This document shows positions 1-8,959 of a DNA stretch of 64,000 bases, in pieces. The notes beneath the pieces were generated by a model. It was not told the DNA's origin. It ran no database searches and was given only the letters and a program-made list of their open reading frames with translations. The DNA is from Methylobacterium adhaesivum (lineage in GTDB: Bacteria > Pseudomonadota > Alphaproteobacteria > Rhizobiales > Beijerinckiaceae): contig NZ_BPQD01000003.1 in NCBI RefSeq assembly GCF_022179065.1, positions 248,001 through 312,000 of the forward strand, written 5' to 3'. The position numbers and the translations under genes are program-made. Position 1 is the stretch's first letter. Each line of letters opens with the position of its first letter.

Positions 1-162
1 TCGCGGTGTCGAGGCAAAACGACGTTTTTTCGAGCAAGCGCAAGGGTTTAGGCGGTACCGGGGTCGCCTTGACACTCAAGGTGGGCGAAACTATGTTGCC
101 GCCCGCTTGAAGGAGGCGTTCCGACCGGTTCTCTTCGCTCTCGCCAATGTGAGTTTTCGCGT

Positions 163-537
163 ATGAGCGGCAACGACGCAGGGGACGGGCGCGGCACCGG
201 TGGGGAGCAAGCGCGGGACGAGGACCTCTCCCAGAGGCTCAAACGTCTCGAGACGCAGATCGAGCGGAAGCGGCCCAGTGCCCCGTCCGGTTCGGCGCCG
301 CGTTCCGGTTCTTCGACCGGGCCCTCTCCTCTCGGCCAGGCGATGCGACTCTCCACGGAGTTCATCGCCGGCGTCCTGGCGGGGGGCATTCTCGGCTGGA
401 TGTGCGATCATTTCCTGGGGACGAAACCCTGGGGCCTGATCGTCCTGCTGATGCTGGGCTTCCTGACCGGCGTCTACAACGTCATGCGTGTCTCGGGCGC
501 TCTCCCGAAGGCGCCGACGAAGGAACGGGACCGCTAG
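163..537 (+). CDS. atpI: ATP synthase F0 subunit I (AtpI)
   Basis: Small membrane protein of 124 residues that opens the F0 operon. The first half is charged and low in complexity (Ser/Pro/Gly-rich, about residues 1-65). The second half carries two hydrophobic helices, about residues 68-88 and 93-113, in the AtpI/AtpQ pattern. The family is thought to help assemble the c-ring or carry magnesium. The ATG at 163 is followed within 85 bp of its stop by atpB. The call rests mainly on size, topology and position directly ahead of atpB; the sequence is poorly conserved, as usual for this subunit. Confidence 0.85.
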   Translation: MSGNDAGDGRGTGGEQARDEDLSQRLKRLETQIERKRPSAPSGSAPRSGSSTGPSPLGQAMRLSTEFIAGVLAGGILGWMCDHFLGTKPWGLIVLLMLGFLTGVYNVMRVSGALPKAPTKERDR

Positions 538-622
538 CGGTTCTGGAAGAGCGCCGCATGCGCGGCTTTTGGTGGTGGCGGGCCCTGCGGCCCGTTCGGT
601 TTCGAAGAGGACGGGAGCGGCA

Positions 623-1378
623 ATGGCCGTAAAGATGGATCCGATCCACCAGTTCGAGCTCAAGCCGCTCGTCTCGTTCGGTCATATCGGCAACCAGGAG
701 ATCGCGTTCACGCAATCGTCCCTGTACATGTTCGCCGCCGTCGGGATCATCGCGCTGATCACCGTGGTGGCCACGGCGCCGCGCTCGGTGGTGCCGGGCC
801 GCATGCAGTCCATGGCCGAGGTGTTCTACGAGTTCATCGGCTCGACCCTGCGCCAGTCCGCCGGCCACGGCTCCGAGCGGTTCATGCCGCTGATCTTCTC
901 CCTGTTCATGTTCGTGCTCGTGCTGAACATGCTCGGCATGATCCCCTACGCCTTCGCGGTGACGAGCCACATCATCGTCACCTTCGCGCTGGCGCTGCTC
1001 GTGATCGGCACCGTGATCGTGTACGGCTTCATGGCCCACGGCACGAAGTTCCTGAAGGTGTTCGTCCCCTCGGGCGTGCCCGGCTGGCTCATGCCGATGA
1101 TCGTCGCCATCGAGATCGTGTCGTTCATCTCGCGGCCCATCAGCCTCGCGGTGCGTCTGTTCGCCAACGTGCTCGCCGGCCACATCGCCCTCAAGATCTT
1201 CGCGGGCTTCGTGCCGGCGCTCCTCGCCGCCGGTGCCTGGGGGGCGATCTCGCCCCTGCCGCTGGCGCTGAGCGTCGCCGTCACGGCCCTCGAGTTCCTC
1301 GTGGCCGGTCTGCAGGCCTACGTCTTCGCCACGCTCGCTTCGATCTACCTCAGCGACGCGCTGCATCCCGGCCACTAA
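623..1378 (+). CDS. atpB: ATP synthase F0 subunit a
   Basis: Subunit a of the membrane sector of ATP synthase, forming the proton half-channels beside the c-ring. The product is 251 residues, the normal length, with five to six hydrophobic helices. The fourth helix holds the family motif SLAVRLFANVLAGH, whose Arg is the essential residue facing the c-ring carboxylate. The reading frame is open upstream to 488, but the start was set at the ATG at 623 (protein begins MAVKMDPIHQFELKPL), preceded by the purine-rich stretch ggacgggagcgg; earlier codons do not look like subunit a. Second gene of the F0 operon. Confidence 0.96.
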   Translation: MAVKMDPIHQFELKPLVSFGHIGNQEIAFTQSSLYMFAAVGIIALITVVATAPRSVVPGRMQSMAEVFYEFIGSTLRQSAGHGSERFMPLIFSLFMFVLVLNMLGMIPYAFAVTSHIIVTFALALLVIGTVIVYGFMAHGTKFLKVFVPSGVPGWLMPMIVAIEIVSFISRPISLAVRLFANVLAGHIALKIFAGFVPALLAAGAWGAISPLPLALSVAVTALEFLVAGLQAYVFATLASIYLSDALHPGH

Positions 1379-1390
1379 GGCCGGGATCAT

Positions 1391-1408
1391 CCCGATCCTT
1401 CGATCGGG
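1391..1408 (+). other. Short hairpin between atpB and atpE
   Basis: Arms cccgatc and gatcggg around a cttc loop, 13 bp after the atpB stop and about 80 bp before atpE. There is no T-run, so it is not an obvious terminator. It may protect the atpE part of the message, since atpE product is needed in many copies per complex. Confidence 0.4.
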
Positions 1409-1489
1409 GCACCCCCTTCCGTCCCCGGTTCGCCCTGGCGGTCCGGATTTCTCTCCCCACACGACCGAACTGACCTCAGGAGCATTTTG

Positions 1490-1717
1490 ATGGATCCCTT
1501 AGCTGCCAAGTACATCGGTGCCGGCCTCGCCTGTCTCGGCATGGCGGGCGCCGCCATCGGCCTCGGCAACCTCTTCGGCCAGTTCTATGCCGGTGCCCTG
1601 CGCAACCCCTCGGCCGCCGACGGCCAGCGTGGCAACCTGCTCCTCGGCTTCGCCCTGACGGAAGCGCTGGGCATCTTCTCGCTGCTCGTCGCGCTGCTGC
1701 TCCTGTTCGCCGTCTAA
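1490..1717 (+). CDS. atpE: ATP synthase F0 subunit c
   Basis: Proteolipid of 75 residues that forms the rotating c-ring. It has the two-helix hairpin typical of the family. The second helix contains [14 protein letters not shown], with the proton-carrying Glu, and the first helix is glycine/alanine-rich ([17 protein letters not shown]). The start is the ATG at 1490 after the ribosome-binding site caggag at 1477-1482; an overlapping TTG three bases upstream is less likely. Flanked by atpB and atpF' and by intercistronic hairpins on both sides. Confidence 0.97.
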   Translation: MDPLAAKYIGAGLACLGMAGAAIGLGNLFGQFYAGALRNPSAADGQRGNLLLGFALTEALGIFSLLVALLLLFAV

Positions 1718-1735
1718 CACCCGCGAACCGAGACC

Positions 1736-1781
1736 GGACCGGACGCGGCGTTCCCGAGGGAATGCGAGACGCGTCCGGTCC
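1736..1781 (+). promoter_or_regulatory. Strong intercistronic hairpin after atpE
   Basis: A perfect 12-bp stem, ggaccggacgcg (1736-1747) with cgcgtccggtcc (1770-1781). The enclosed bases form a further near-perfect stem (gcgttccc/ggaatgc around gag). It starts 19 bp after the atpE stop. No T-run follows and the operon continues, so it more likely acts as an mRNA-stability or partial attenuation element favouring atpE over the downstream b/b' genes. The role is inferred. Confidence 0.55.
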
Positions 1782-1809
1782 TCACCTCAAGATTTGACCG
1801 AAGGACGTC

Positions 1810-2373
1810 ATGGCTCAGCCGGCCCATCCGACCGCAACGCATGAAGGCTTCGCCGCGACGCCGGCCTCCGAGCACGGAGGCGGCTTCCCGCCCTTCGAGA
1901 GCCACACCTTCGCGTCCCAGCTCATCTGGCTCGCCCTCGCCTTCGGGCTGCTCTACTACCTCATGGACAAGATCGCCCTGCCGCGCATCCAGTCCATCCT
2001 GAACGATCGCGCCGCGCGCCTGTCCACGGATCTCGACGAGGCCCAGCGCCTCAAGACCGAGGCCGACACGGCAGGCGCCGCCTACGAGAAGTCCCTGAGC
2101 GACGCCCAGGCCAAGGCCCAGGCCATCGCCCTGGAGACCCGCACGGCCCTGTCGCAGGAGGCCGAGACCAAGCGCAAGGCGCTGGAAGCCGAGCTCAACG
2201 CGAAGATCGCCGCCTCCGAGGCGACCATCCGCAGCCGCACCGCCGAGGCCATGGGCAACGTCCGCGGCATCGCCGGCGAGACGGCGTCGGCCATCGTCGA
2301 GCGCCTGACGGGCCGCAGCCCCGACGAGGCCACCCTCACCAAGGCCCTCGACAGCGTCGCGCTCCCGCACTGA
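1810..2373 (+). CDS. atpF': ATP synthase F0 subunit b' (AtpF', AtpX/AtpG type)
   Basis: One of two related stator-stalk subunits, 187 residues. A variable N-terminus of about 35 residues precedes one membrane helix (FASQLIWLALAFGLLYYLMDK, about 37-57), followed by a long charged coiled coil rich in Ala, Glu, Lys and Arg. Paired b and b' genes are known from alphaproteobacteria, cyanobacteria and chloroplasts, where they form a heterodimeric stalk tying F1 to subunit a. The longer N-terminus and its position ahead of the second b gene mark this one as b'. Start ATG at 1810 after gaccgaagg. Confidence 0.93.
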   Translation: MAQPAHPTATHEGFAATPASEHGGGFPPFESHTFASQLIWLALAFGLLYYLMDKIALPRIQSILNDRAARLSTDLDEAQRLKTEADTAGAAYEKSLSDAQAKAQAIALETRTALSQEAETKRKALEAELNAKIAASEATIRSRTAEAMGNVRGIAGETASAIVERLTGRSPDEATLTKALDSVALPH

Positions 2374-2481
2374 GCGGGGGACGGCCGCACCTCTTCTCCG
2401 CCGGACCGCCCGAACGGGGCGGCGACGGCTTCGCCCAGGGCGGGTATTCGCGCCGGGCGCCATCGCGTTGGGACCACGAGC

Positions 2482-2970
2482 ATGTTGTTGGAAGCCGAAT
2501 TCTGGGTCGCAGTCGCCTTCGTGCTGTTCATGGCCTTGGTCTGGAAGGTCGGCGGCTTCAAGCAGATCACCGCCGGTCTCGACGGCCGGGCGAAGCGCGT
2601 CCGCGCCGAGCTCGACGAAGCCCGCCGCCTGCGTGAGGAAGCCGCGAGCGTGCTCGCCGACTACAAGAAGCGGCGCTCGTCCGCCGAGGCCGAGGCCGAG
2701 GCCATCGTGTCGGGCGCCCGTGCCGAGGCCCAGCGCATCGCCGACGAGGGCCATGCCCGCCTGAACGAGTTCATCGCCCGCCGCACGAAGTCGGCCGAGG
2801 CCAAGATCGCCCAGGCCGAGGTCCAGGCCACCGCCCAGGTTCGGGCCGCCGCGGCGGACGCCGCCGTGAAGGTCTCGGAGGTCATCCTGCGCGAGCGCAT
2901 GCAGGGCGAGGCGGCGCAGGATCTCGTCCGCCGCAGCCTCGGCGAAGTCCGGACCCGGCTCCAGTCCTGA
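2482..2970 (+). CDS. atpF: ATP synthase F0 subunit b
   Basis: Second stator-stalk subunit, 162 residues. One N-terminal membrane helix ([20 protein letters not shown], about residues 6-25) is followed by a charged, alanine-rich coiled coil to the end. It pairs with the b' subunit encoded just upstream. Start ATG at 2482; the preceding bases show only a weak Shine-Dalgarno. It is the last F0 gene: a terminator hairpin follows at once, and the F1 genes are not in this window, as expected where F0 and F1 operons are separate. Confidence 0.93.
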   Translation: MLLEAEFWVAVAFVLFMALVWKVGGFKQITAGLDGRAKRVRAELDEARRLREEAASVLADYKKRRSSAEAEAEAIVSGARAEAQRIADEGHARLNEFIARRTKSAEAKIAQAEVQATAQVRAAAADAAVKVSEVILRERMQGEAAQDLVRRSLGEVRTRLQS

Positions 2971-2994
2971 TCCGCGCGTTATCGACCGACGAGA

Positions 2995-3024
2995 GAGCCG
3001 CCGAAAGGCGGCTTTTCTCGTTTT
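2995..3024 (+). terminator. Rho-independent terminator of the F0 operon
   Basis: Stem gccgcc/ggcggc (2997-3002 and 3007-3012) around a gaaa tetraloop, followed by tttt and then a second T-run at 3021-3024. It begins 27 bp after the atpF stop. Confidence 0.8.
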
Positions 3025-3103
3025 CACCCCCTCGCCGGCCAAGCTTCGTCCGACCGCGCAAGCGTGCGGCTCGCATACCTCCCGCCTGGGCGTCGAGCGC
3101 GAC

Positions 3104-3150
3104 AGACTCCCTCTCCTTCCAGGAGAGGGGACCCGCCTTACTTGCTAGAT
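3104..3150. repeat. Palindromic repeat family A, single-hairpin copy
   Basis: Core ccctctcct-tcc-aggagaggg at 3109-3129, a perfect 9-bp stem, followed by the family-typical gacccgc. The same core recurs at about 4.99, 14.1, 22.0, 32.6 and 34.7 kb, always between genes. Confidence 0.75.
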
Positions 3151-3229
3151 CGGTCCGAGACCCTGACGAGAGGGTTCCCAGGGCCCGCACCCCGACTTCA
3201 CTCGCCTCGAGCGCCCCAGCGGAGACCTG

Positions 3230-4153
3230 ATGCCGCCGATCATCTCGATTGCCAGCCTGTCCAAGGTCTACGCCTCGGGCCACAACGCCCTGAAGAACAT
3301 TTCCCTCGACATCGACAAGGGCGAGATCTTTGCGCTGCTCGGCCCCAACGGGGCCGGCAAGACGACGCTGATCTCCATCGTCTGCGGCATCGTCACGGCG
3401 AGCGCTGGCAGTGTCCGCGTCGACGGCCATTGCATCCAGAAGGACTACAAGGCCGCGCGCAAAGCCATCGGTCTGGTGCCGCAGGAACTCACCACCGACG
3501 CCTTCGAGACCGTCTGGGCCACCACGGGATTCAGCCGCGGCCTGTTCGGGTTGCCGCCCGATCCGGCCCATATCGAGCGGGTCCTGCGCGACCTGTCCCT
3601 GTGGGACAAGCGCGACAGCCGGATCATGACCCTGTCGGGGGGCATGAAGCGGCGCGTGCTCATCGCCAAGGCGCTGGCCCACGAGCCGCGCATCCTGTTC
3701 CTCGACGAGCCCACGGCCGGGGTCGACGTGGCGCTGCGCCAGGACATGTGGCGCCTCGTGCGCAAACTGCGCGACGGGGGCGTCACCATCATCCTCACCA
3801 CCCACTACATCGACGAGGCTGAGGAGATGGCCGACCGGGTGGGGGTGATCCGCAACGGTGAGATCATCCTCGTGGAGGACAAGGCCGAGCTCATGCGCAA
3901 GCTCGGGCGCAAGCAGCTCACCCTGCAGCTCGATGCCCCCCTAGCCGCCCTGCCCCCGGCCCTCGCGGGCCACAGCCTCGCCCTGGCGCCGGGCGGGCGC
4001 GAGCTCGTCTACACCTACGACACCAAGGGCGAGGCGGGGCTCACAGGCCTCCTCGCCGATCTCGGCGCCGCCGGCATCGGCTTTCACGACCTCCACACCA
4101 GCCAATCGTCCCTCGAGGACATCTTCGTCGATCTCGTGAAGGAACGGGCATGA
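3230..4153 (+). CDS. ABC transporter ATP-binding protein (YadG-like)
   Basis: Cytoplasmic ATPase of an ABC-2 type exporter, 307 residues. Visible in order: Walker [13 protein letters not shown] (about residues 39-50), Q-loop VPQE, signature LSGGMKRRV, Walker [13 protein letters not shown] and switch His in [10 protein letters not shown], then a C-terminal extension of about 90 residues. It resembles E. coli YadG and the drug/polysaccharide (DrrA, NodI) subfamily. The stop codon overlaps the start of the permease gene (ATGA), so the two are translationally coupled. Start ATG at 3230 follows ggag at 3221. The substrate is unknown. Confidence 0.9.
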   Translation: MPPIISIASLSKVYASGHNALKNISLDIDKGEIFALLGPNGAGKTTLISIVCGIVTASAGSVRVDGHCIQKDYKAARKAIGLVPQELTTDAFETVWATTGFSRGLFGLPPDPAHIERVLRDLSLWDKRDSRIMTLSGGMKRRVLIAKALAHEPRILFLDEPTAGVDVALRQDMWRLVRKLRDGGVTIILTTHYIDEAEEMADRVGVIRNGEIILVEDKAELMRKLGRKQLTLQLDAPLAALPPALAGHSLALAPGGRELVYTYDTKGEAGLTGLLADLGAAGIGFHDLHTSQSSLEDIFVDLVKERA

Positions 4154-4911
4154 ACTGGTACGCGGTCCGCGCCCTCTACCGTTTCGAGATGGCTCGGTTC
4201 TGGCGCACGGCGCTGCAGAGCATCGTCGCCCCGGTCATCGCGACCTCGCTCTACTTCGTGGTGTTCGGCGCGGCCATCGGCTCGCGCATGACCTCCGTCG
4301 AGGGCGTGCCCTACGGCGCCTTCATCGTGCCGGGCCTGATGATGCTGTCGCTCCTGACGCAGAGCATCGCCAACGCCTCGTTCGGCATCTACTTCCCGCG
4401 CTTTGCCGGCACGATCTACGAGATTCTGTCGGCGCCGGTCTCGCCCCTGGAGATCGTCCTGGGATATGTCGGCGCGGCGGCCTCGAAGGCGATCCTCATT
4501 GCGCTCATCATCCTCGCCACCGCAACGCTGTTCGTGCCGCTTCGGATCGAACATCCGTTCGTGATGGTGGGCTTCCTTGTGCTGACGGCGGTGACGTTCA
4601 GTCTGTTCGGCTTCCTCATCGGCCTGTGGGCGGACGGATTCGAGCGGCTGCAGCTCGTGCCGCTCCTCGTGATCACGCCGCTGACCTTCCTGGGCGGCAG
4701 CTTCTACTCCATCGACATGCTGCCGCCGGTCTGGCGGGCGCTGAGTCTGGCCAACCCCGTGGTCTACCTCATCAGCGGGTTCCGCTGGGCGTTCTTCGGC
4801 CATTCGGACGTGAGCATCGGCGTCAGCCTCGCCATGGCGCTGGCGTTCCTCGTCCTGTGCCTCATCGGCGTCACCTGGATTTTTCGGACGGGCTATCGGC
4901 TGAAGAGCTGA
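4150..4911 (+). CDS. ABC-2 type transporter permease (YadH-like)
   Basis: Membrane partner of the preceding ATPase, 253 residues with six hydrophobic helices. The family signature region near the C-terminus reads [21 protein letters not shown], as in E. coli YadH and NodJ/DrrB proteins that export lipids, polysaccharides or drugs. It overlaps the ATPase gene by four bases. The two together would form a complete exporter of two ATPases and two permeases. The substrate cannot be told from sequence. Confidence 0.88.
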   Translation: MNWYAVRALYRFEMARFWRTALQSIVAPVIATSLYFVVFGAAIGSRMTSVEGVPYGAFIVPGLMMLSLLTQSIANASFGIYFPRFAGTIYEILSAPVSPLEIVLGYVGAAASKAILIALIILATATLFVPLRIEHPFVMVGFLVLTAVTFSLFGFLIGLWADGFERLQLVPLLVITPLTFLGGSFYSIDMLPPVWRALSLANPVVYLISGFRWAFFGHSDVSIGVSLAMALAFLVLCLIGVTWIFRTGYRLKS

Positions 4912-4985
4912 GCGCATTTCGCCATAGACCCGAGGTCCGCCGGTTTCTCATGCAGTCCTTAGGTGATGATCCGGTCCTTGACGAG

Positions 4986-5117
4986 CGCGGGTCCCCTCTC
5001 CTGGAAGGAGAGGGACAGGGTGAGGTGTGTGACCTTTTCGGAGAGTTCGCACACCTCACCCCAACCCTCTCCTTCCAGGAGAGGGGGCCTCGTTGCGACC
5101 GTTCAATCTGAGGTGAC
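4986..5117. repeat. Palindromic repeat family A, full double-hairpin copy
   Basis: Two arms of about 38 bp in inverted orientation. Each arm carries its own ccctctcct.../...aggagaggg stem followed by the tgaggtgtgtg segment (inverted as cacacctca in the second arm). The spacer is about 18 bp (accttttcggagagttcg). The right end is gttgcgacc...gaggtgacc. It lies between the permease gene and the convergent hydrolase gene. Confidence 0.85.
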
Positions 5118-5167
5118 CAACCGGAGACATAAGCGGCTGCTTTGCGGGCGTTTCGTCGAAGGCCCCA

Positions 5168-5932
5168 TCACGGCCGTTCGTCGAGGAAGGCGAGGACGCC
5201 CGTGCGATGCGCCCGGTCGCCCACCGCCGTGCTGTGGTCGCGGTTGGGCAGTTCGAGGGATTTGGCGTTGGGCATCAGCGCCACGAGGGCCGGGCCGGAA
5301 CCCGAGACGGTGTCGAGGGTGCCCACGGTGACGAGGGTCGGCACCTCGATCTGGGCGACCTCGGCCCGCGACAGGGTCTGGCGCGAGCCGCGCATGCAGG
5401 CGGCGAGCGCCCTGAGATCGCTCTTCGTCTGCTCCGCGAAGGTGCGGAAGGCGGCGGCCGTGGGGTTCGGAGCCGGGGCGCCGGGCTCGGCCTCGAGGGC
5501 CTCGGCGATGCCCTCCGGCAGGCCCCTGCCCTCCACGAGGTGGAGGCCGAGGCCGCCGAGCAGGAGGGAGCGCACGCGGGGCGCGTCGTCGAGGGCGAGG
5601 TAGGCGGCGATGCGCGCCCCCATGGAATAGCCCATGATGTCGGCCCGTTCGATGCCGAGGTGGTCGAGGAGCCGGGCCGCGTCGCGGGCCATGAGGTCGG
5701 AGCCGTAGGCCTCCGGATCATAGAGCTTCTGGCTCTGCCCGTGGCCGCGGTTGTCGAGGGCGATCACCCGACGCCCGGCCTTCGCCAGGGTCTTCACCCA
5801 CTGGGTGTTGACCCAGTTCACCGCATGGTTCGAGGCGAAGCCGTGGATCAGCAGGATCGGATCGCCGGCGCCGCCTTCGGCGGGCGTGTCGAGGTAGGCG
5901 ATGCCGATTCCGTCGGAGAGGAAGGTCTGCAT
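5168..5932 (-). CDS. Alpha/beta-fold hydrolase
   Basis: Soluble hydrolase of 254 residues. The oxyanion region is LLIHGFASN, the nucleophile elbow is GYSMGARIA (Ser of GxSxG), a likely acid is in VTVGTLDTVSGSG, and the catalytic His is in LPNRDHSTAVGDR. The fold and motifs place it with the PcaD/BioH-like esterases and enol-lactonases, but nothing nearby points to a catabolic pathway. The substrate is unknown. The gene is transcribed alone, convergent with the ABC transporter pair and divergent from the FkbM gene. Start ATG at 5932. Confidence 0.85.
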   Translation of the reverse strand: MQTFLSDGIGIAYLDTPAEGGAGDPILLIHGFASNHAVNWVNTQWVKTLAKAGRRVIALDNRGHGQSQKLYDPEAYGSDLMARDAARLLDHLGIERADIMGYSMGARIAAYLALDDAPRVRSLLLGGLGLHLVEGRGLPEGIAEALEAEPGAPAPNPTAAAFRTFAEQTKSDLRALAACMRGSRQTLSRAEVAQIEVPTLVTVGTLDTVSGSGPALVALMPNAKSLELPNRDHSTAVGDRAHRTGVLAFLDERP

Positions 5933-6058
5933 GGGGGGCTCGGAGGGCTCGATCGGGCGGGGTGAACGCTCTTGTGGTCCGCGTCGGCGCCCGAGGAAAG
6001 CCCTCGGGGCCGGCCGGATGCTTGCCCCGGCCGGATCGGACTGGCATCACCCGTCGCG

Positions 6059-6889
6059 ATGAAGGACACCCAGCCCTACGGCGCTCACGCCCCCACCGGC
6101 CTCGTCGCGCGCATCGCCGCGCGCACGAGCCGACTTCCGTACCGAAGCTGGGCCGCCCGGCGCCTCGCCCTGTTCCTGCGCCGCATCGGCATCGGCCTCC
6201 TGCGCGGGCGCCCCCTCGACGTGGAGCGCTACGGCGCCCGGATGCGGCTCTACCCGTACAACAACAACTGCGAGAAGAAGGTGCTGTTCACGCCGCAATT
6301 CTTCGATCCGGAGGAGCGCGAACTCCTGCGTGCGCGTCTGGCGCCCGGCTGCACCTTCCTCGACATCGGCGCCAATATCGGCGCCTACGCCCTGTTCGTG
6401 GCGGCCTTCGCGGGGCCGCGCGCCCGCATCCTCGCCGTCGAGCCCCAACCCGACGTGTTCGACCGGCTGACCTACAACATCGGCCAGAACCCGTTCGGGA
6501 CGGTGAAGGCCGTGGCCTGCGCGGTGGCCGACAAGGCCGGCGAGCTCACCCTGTTCGTCGATCCGCGCAACCGGGGCGAATCGAGCCTGAAGATCGTCGG
6601 CACCAACGAAGGCGCGCAGATCCGGGTGCCGGCCGTCACCCTCCTGGATCTCGCCCGCGGCGAGGGCATCACCCGCATCGACGCGATCAAGCTCGACGTC
6701 GAGGGCGCCGAAGACCTGATCCTCGAACCGTTCTTCCGCGAGGCTCCGGCCGAACTCCATCCGCGCCTGCTTCTGGTGGAGAACGGCACCGCCCAATGGC
6801 AGATCGACCTCTCCGGCCTGCTGGAGGCGCACGGTTACCGTCTCCTCGCCCGGACGCGTCTCAACCTCGTTTTCGAGCGGGCGACCTGA
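6059..6889 (+). CDS. FkbM family methyltransferase
   Basis: S-adenosylmethionine-dependent methyltransferase of 276 residues. The SAM-binding motif I is TFLDIGANIGAYALF, followed by the acidic motif ILAVEPQPDVFDRLTYNI and the family-typical IDAIKLDVEGAEDLIL near the C-terminus. FkbM-type enzymes O-methylate small molecules or cell-surface sugars. The frame is open from 5972, but the ATG at 6059 was chosen because the protein then starts MKDTQPYGAH and the upstream codons look non-coding. Convergent with sfsA, with repeat B between. The acceptor is unknown. Confidence 0.85.
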   Translation: MKDTQPYGAHAPTGLVARIAARTSRLPYRSWAARRLALFLRRIGIGLLRGRPLDVERYGARMRLYPYNNNCEKKVLFTPQFFDPEERELLRARLAPGCTFLDIGANIGAYALFVAAFAGPRARILAVEPQPDVFDRLTYNIGQNPFGTVKAVACAVADKAGELTLFVDPRNRGESSLKIVGTNEGAQIRVPAVTLLDLARGEGITRIDAIKLDVEGAEDLILEPFFREAPAELHPRLLLVENGTAQWQIDLSGLLEAHGYRLLARTRLNLVFERAT

Positions 6890-6892
6890 AGC

Positions 6893-6952
6893 CGGGAGCA
6901 TCGTCGGACGCTGCCCGACACCCGCGGAAGGGATGATCCCTTCGGAAATCCC
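6893..6952. repeat. Palindromic repeat family B, copy 1
   Basis: Two adjacent small hairpins: aagggatgatccctt, and gtcgg-ac...cgtccgac separated by the gcgggt linker. On the minus strand it aligns over about 60 bases with the element at 51445-51510. It fills the gap between the convergent FkbM and sfsA genes and may also serve as their terminator. Confidence 0.65.
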
Positions 6953-6954
6953 AT

Positions 6955-7662
6955 TCACACCACCGGGATCGCCTCCCCCAGCGTGACGCCCTCCGGGTCG
7001 ACCCGGCAGCGATGGGCGTGGACCGAGACGCCGGCCGCGCGGGCGGCCTGGTAGGCGGCGTCGAAGGCCGGGTCGAGGTCGCGGGCGACGTCGAAGCGGT
7101 CGGCCTGCATCTGCACGACGACGATGAGGATCGCCCGGCCGCCACCCGCCACCACCTCGGCGAGGTCGGCCATGTGCCGGGCGCTGCGGGCCGCCGTGCA
7201 ATCGGGGAACTCGGCGAGGCCGGCCTCCCGCATGAGATGGCAGTTCTTCACCTCGACATGGCAGGGCCCCTGCCCCTCCCCCTCGGCCAGGAAATCGACC
7301 CGGCTCGCCTTGGCGTAGCGCACCTCCGGCCTCAGGCGCGTGTAGGGGGCGAGGGCCGGCAGGGAGCCGGCCGCGAAGGCCTCGGCCACGAGGGCGTTGG
7401 GGCGCTGGGTGTCGATGCCGACCCATTGCGGGCCGCCGGGCAGGTCGGCCTCCACCAGCTCCCAGGAGAACCCGAGTTTTCGCGCAGGGTTCGTGGAGGC
7501 GGAGAGCAGGGTGCGGGCACCGGGCGCCAGCAGGCCGAGCATCGCCCCCGGATTGGCGCAGTGCGCCGTGACGAGGCGGCCGTCCGCGAGTTCCATATCG
7601 GCGAGAAAGCGCTTGTAGCGCCGCACGAGGCGCGCGGGAATGAGGGGCGCGGGGAAACGCAT
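6955..7662 (-). CDS. sfsA: DNA/RNA nuclease SfsA family (sugar fermentation stimulation protein)
   Basis: Product of 235 residues, the usual SfsA length. Typical stretches are LIPARLVRRYKRFLADMEL at the N-terminus, TAHCANPGAMLGL, and the nuclease-like core RVDFLAEGEG...CHVEVKNCHL, where Asp, Glu and Lys form the predicted catalytic set of the PD-(D/E)XK fold. SfsA was first named for effects on maltose metabolism in E. coli; nuclease activity has been proposed from structure. The ORF extends upstream to 7746, but the ATG at 7662 gives the family N-terminus MRFPAPLIPARLV. Single gene. Confidence 0.92.
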   Translation of the reverse strand: MRFPAPLIPARLVRRYKRFLADMELADGRLVTAHCANPGAMLGLLAPGARTLLSASTNPARKLGFSWELVEADLPGGPQWVGIDTQRPNALVAEAFAAGSLPALAPYTRLRPEVRYAKASRVDFLAEGEGQGPCHVEVKNCHLMREAGLAEFPDCTAARSARHMADLAEVVAGGGRAILIVVVQMQADRFDVARDLDPAFDAAYQAARAAGVSVHAHRCRVDPEGVTLGEAIPVV

Positions 7663-7847
7663 CGGGACCGCCTTGCGGTTGAAAGGGAACGGATATCGCG
7701 AAAAGTCGCGATCCGGGCGGGCATTCCCGGTTGCGGCGGGGGGCATCGTCCGTGACGGGCTGGTAAGTCAACCGCCGATGCGACAAACTTCATCACGCTG
7801 ACCAGGGAATGCCGACCGGCGCCCTCGGTCCGTTCACGAGGCCCATC

Positions 7848-8600
7848 ATGTTCAATCTGTTCGATATCCTCCAGGCGCAGGCCGGTCCGGGCGCTCAGGG
7901 CTTCGGACAGCAATTCGGCCTGTCGCAGGACCAGACCCGTCGCGCCATGGAGGCGCTCCTGCCCGCCTTCACCATGGGACTGCAGCGCAACGCCGCCAAC
8001 GACCCGACGGGCTTCGCGCAGCTGTTCAGCCTCGCCGGCGCCGGCGCGGCGGCCTCCCGTCCCTTCGCCTCGCCGCAGATGGACCTGCTGGTCCGCCAGC
8101 TGTTCGGCTCGCCGAACCTGAGCCAGGCGGTGCTGCAGCAGGCGGCGGGCGCCAGCGGCATCGCCACGCCGATCCTGAAGCAGATGCTGCCGATCATGGC
8201 GGGCATGATCGTGGCCGGCATCGTCCACGTGATGATCAACCAGTCGCCGCAGCCCGCGCCGGCGCCGGCCCCGAACACGTTCGGATTCCCACCCCATCCC
8301 TACTGGAACGACATGGTGAACGCGTTCCTCACCGCGGGCGGTCTGGCACCCGCGGCCCCGGCGCCGAAATCCCCGCCGCCGCGCCAGGCCGCGCGACTGA
8401 AGCCCCTGCCCGCCTCCACCAAGACGGCCGCCGCCCAGACCGACGCTGTGCCGTTCGACCTGTTCCAGCAGATGTTCCAGTCCGGCCTCGACGTGCAGCA
8501 GGAGAACGCCAAGGCGATGCAGCGCCTGTTCGATACCTTCTGGCAGAACGAGGAGCCGGGGCCCGATCAGGGCGGTGCGTCGATCAAGGCGAGGCGGTGA
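7848..8600 (+). CDS. DUF937 domain protein
   Basis: Protein of 250 residues. The N-terminal half (about 1-130) matches the pattern of the DUF937/YidB family: MFNLFDILQAQAGPG, a glutamine-rich helical repeat, and LSQDQTRRAMEALLPAF. A hydrophobic, glycine-rich stretch (QMLPIMAGMIVAGIVHVMI, about 106-124) and a proline/alanine-rich linker follow. The C-terminus is amphipathic and glutamine-rich. The function of this family is unknown. The in-frame ATG at 7848 was preferred over 7809 because it gives the family's N-terminus. Confidence 0.75.
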   Translation: MFNLFDILQAQAGPGAQGFGQQFGLSQDQTRRAMEALLPAFTMGLQRNAANDPTGFAQLFSLAGAGAAASRPFASPQMDLLVRQLFGSPNLSQAVLQQAAGASGIATPILKQMLPIMAGMIVAGIVHVMINQSPQPAPAPAPNTFGFPPHPYWNDMVNAFLTAGGLAPAAPAPKSPPPRQAARLKPLPASTKTAAAQTDAVPFDLFQQMFQSGLDVQQENAKAMQRLFDTFWQNEEPGPDQGGASIKARR

Positions 8601-8731
8601 CGGTGGTCTTCGTCGCCTGAGCGTCGACGGAACGCCCGGGAGGTAGGCTCCTCGCCGTCAGGCCGTTGGTGACGGGGTGCGTTTCGCAAACTGTTCGTCG
8701 CGCGACCCGCGCCTACACGCGCGAACTCCGT

Positions 8732-8959
8732 TCAGGATGCGAGCATCGCCGTGGAGACGGCTCGGAAGAAACCGCTCAGCGTTTCGCCGAAGCTGCGGAG
8801 GAAGACGACGATACCGAGGGTGATGATGGACACGATGAGGCCGTATTCCATGGCCGTGGACCCGTCTGCGGCTCCGAGGAAGCGCTGGAGACTTCTCCGG
8901 AAGCCCTGAAGCGCAGGTGAAGCGCAGCGGTCACTCCCGCCGCTCGGACCGCCTGCCAT
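8732..8959 (-). CDS. Flp/Fap-type IVb pilin
   Basis: Prepilin of at most 75 residues. The leader ends in AADG and the mature form would begin STAMEYGLIVSIITLGIVVFL. The Gly before the cleavage site, the Glu at mature position 5 and the hydrophobic helix are the Flp pilin hallmarks, cut by a TadV/CpaA-type peptidase. A stretch aaaagg lies about 15 bases ahead of the ATG at 8959. No cpa/tad assembly genes are in the window, so this is a solitary pilin whose machinery must be encoded elsewhere. The leader, at about 35 residues, is long for the family, so the true start may be internal. Confidence 0.8.
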   Translation of the reverse strand: MAGGPSGGSDRCASPALQGFRRSLQRFLGAADGSTAMEYGLIVSIITLGIVVFLRSFGETLSGFFRAVSTAMLAS

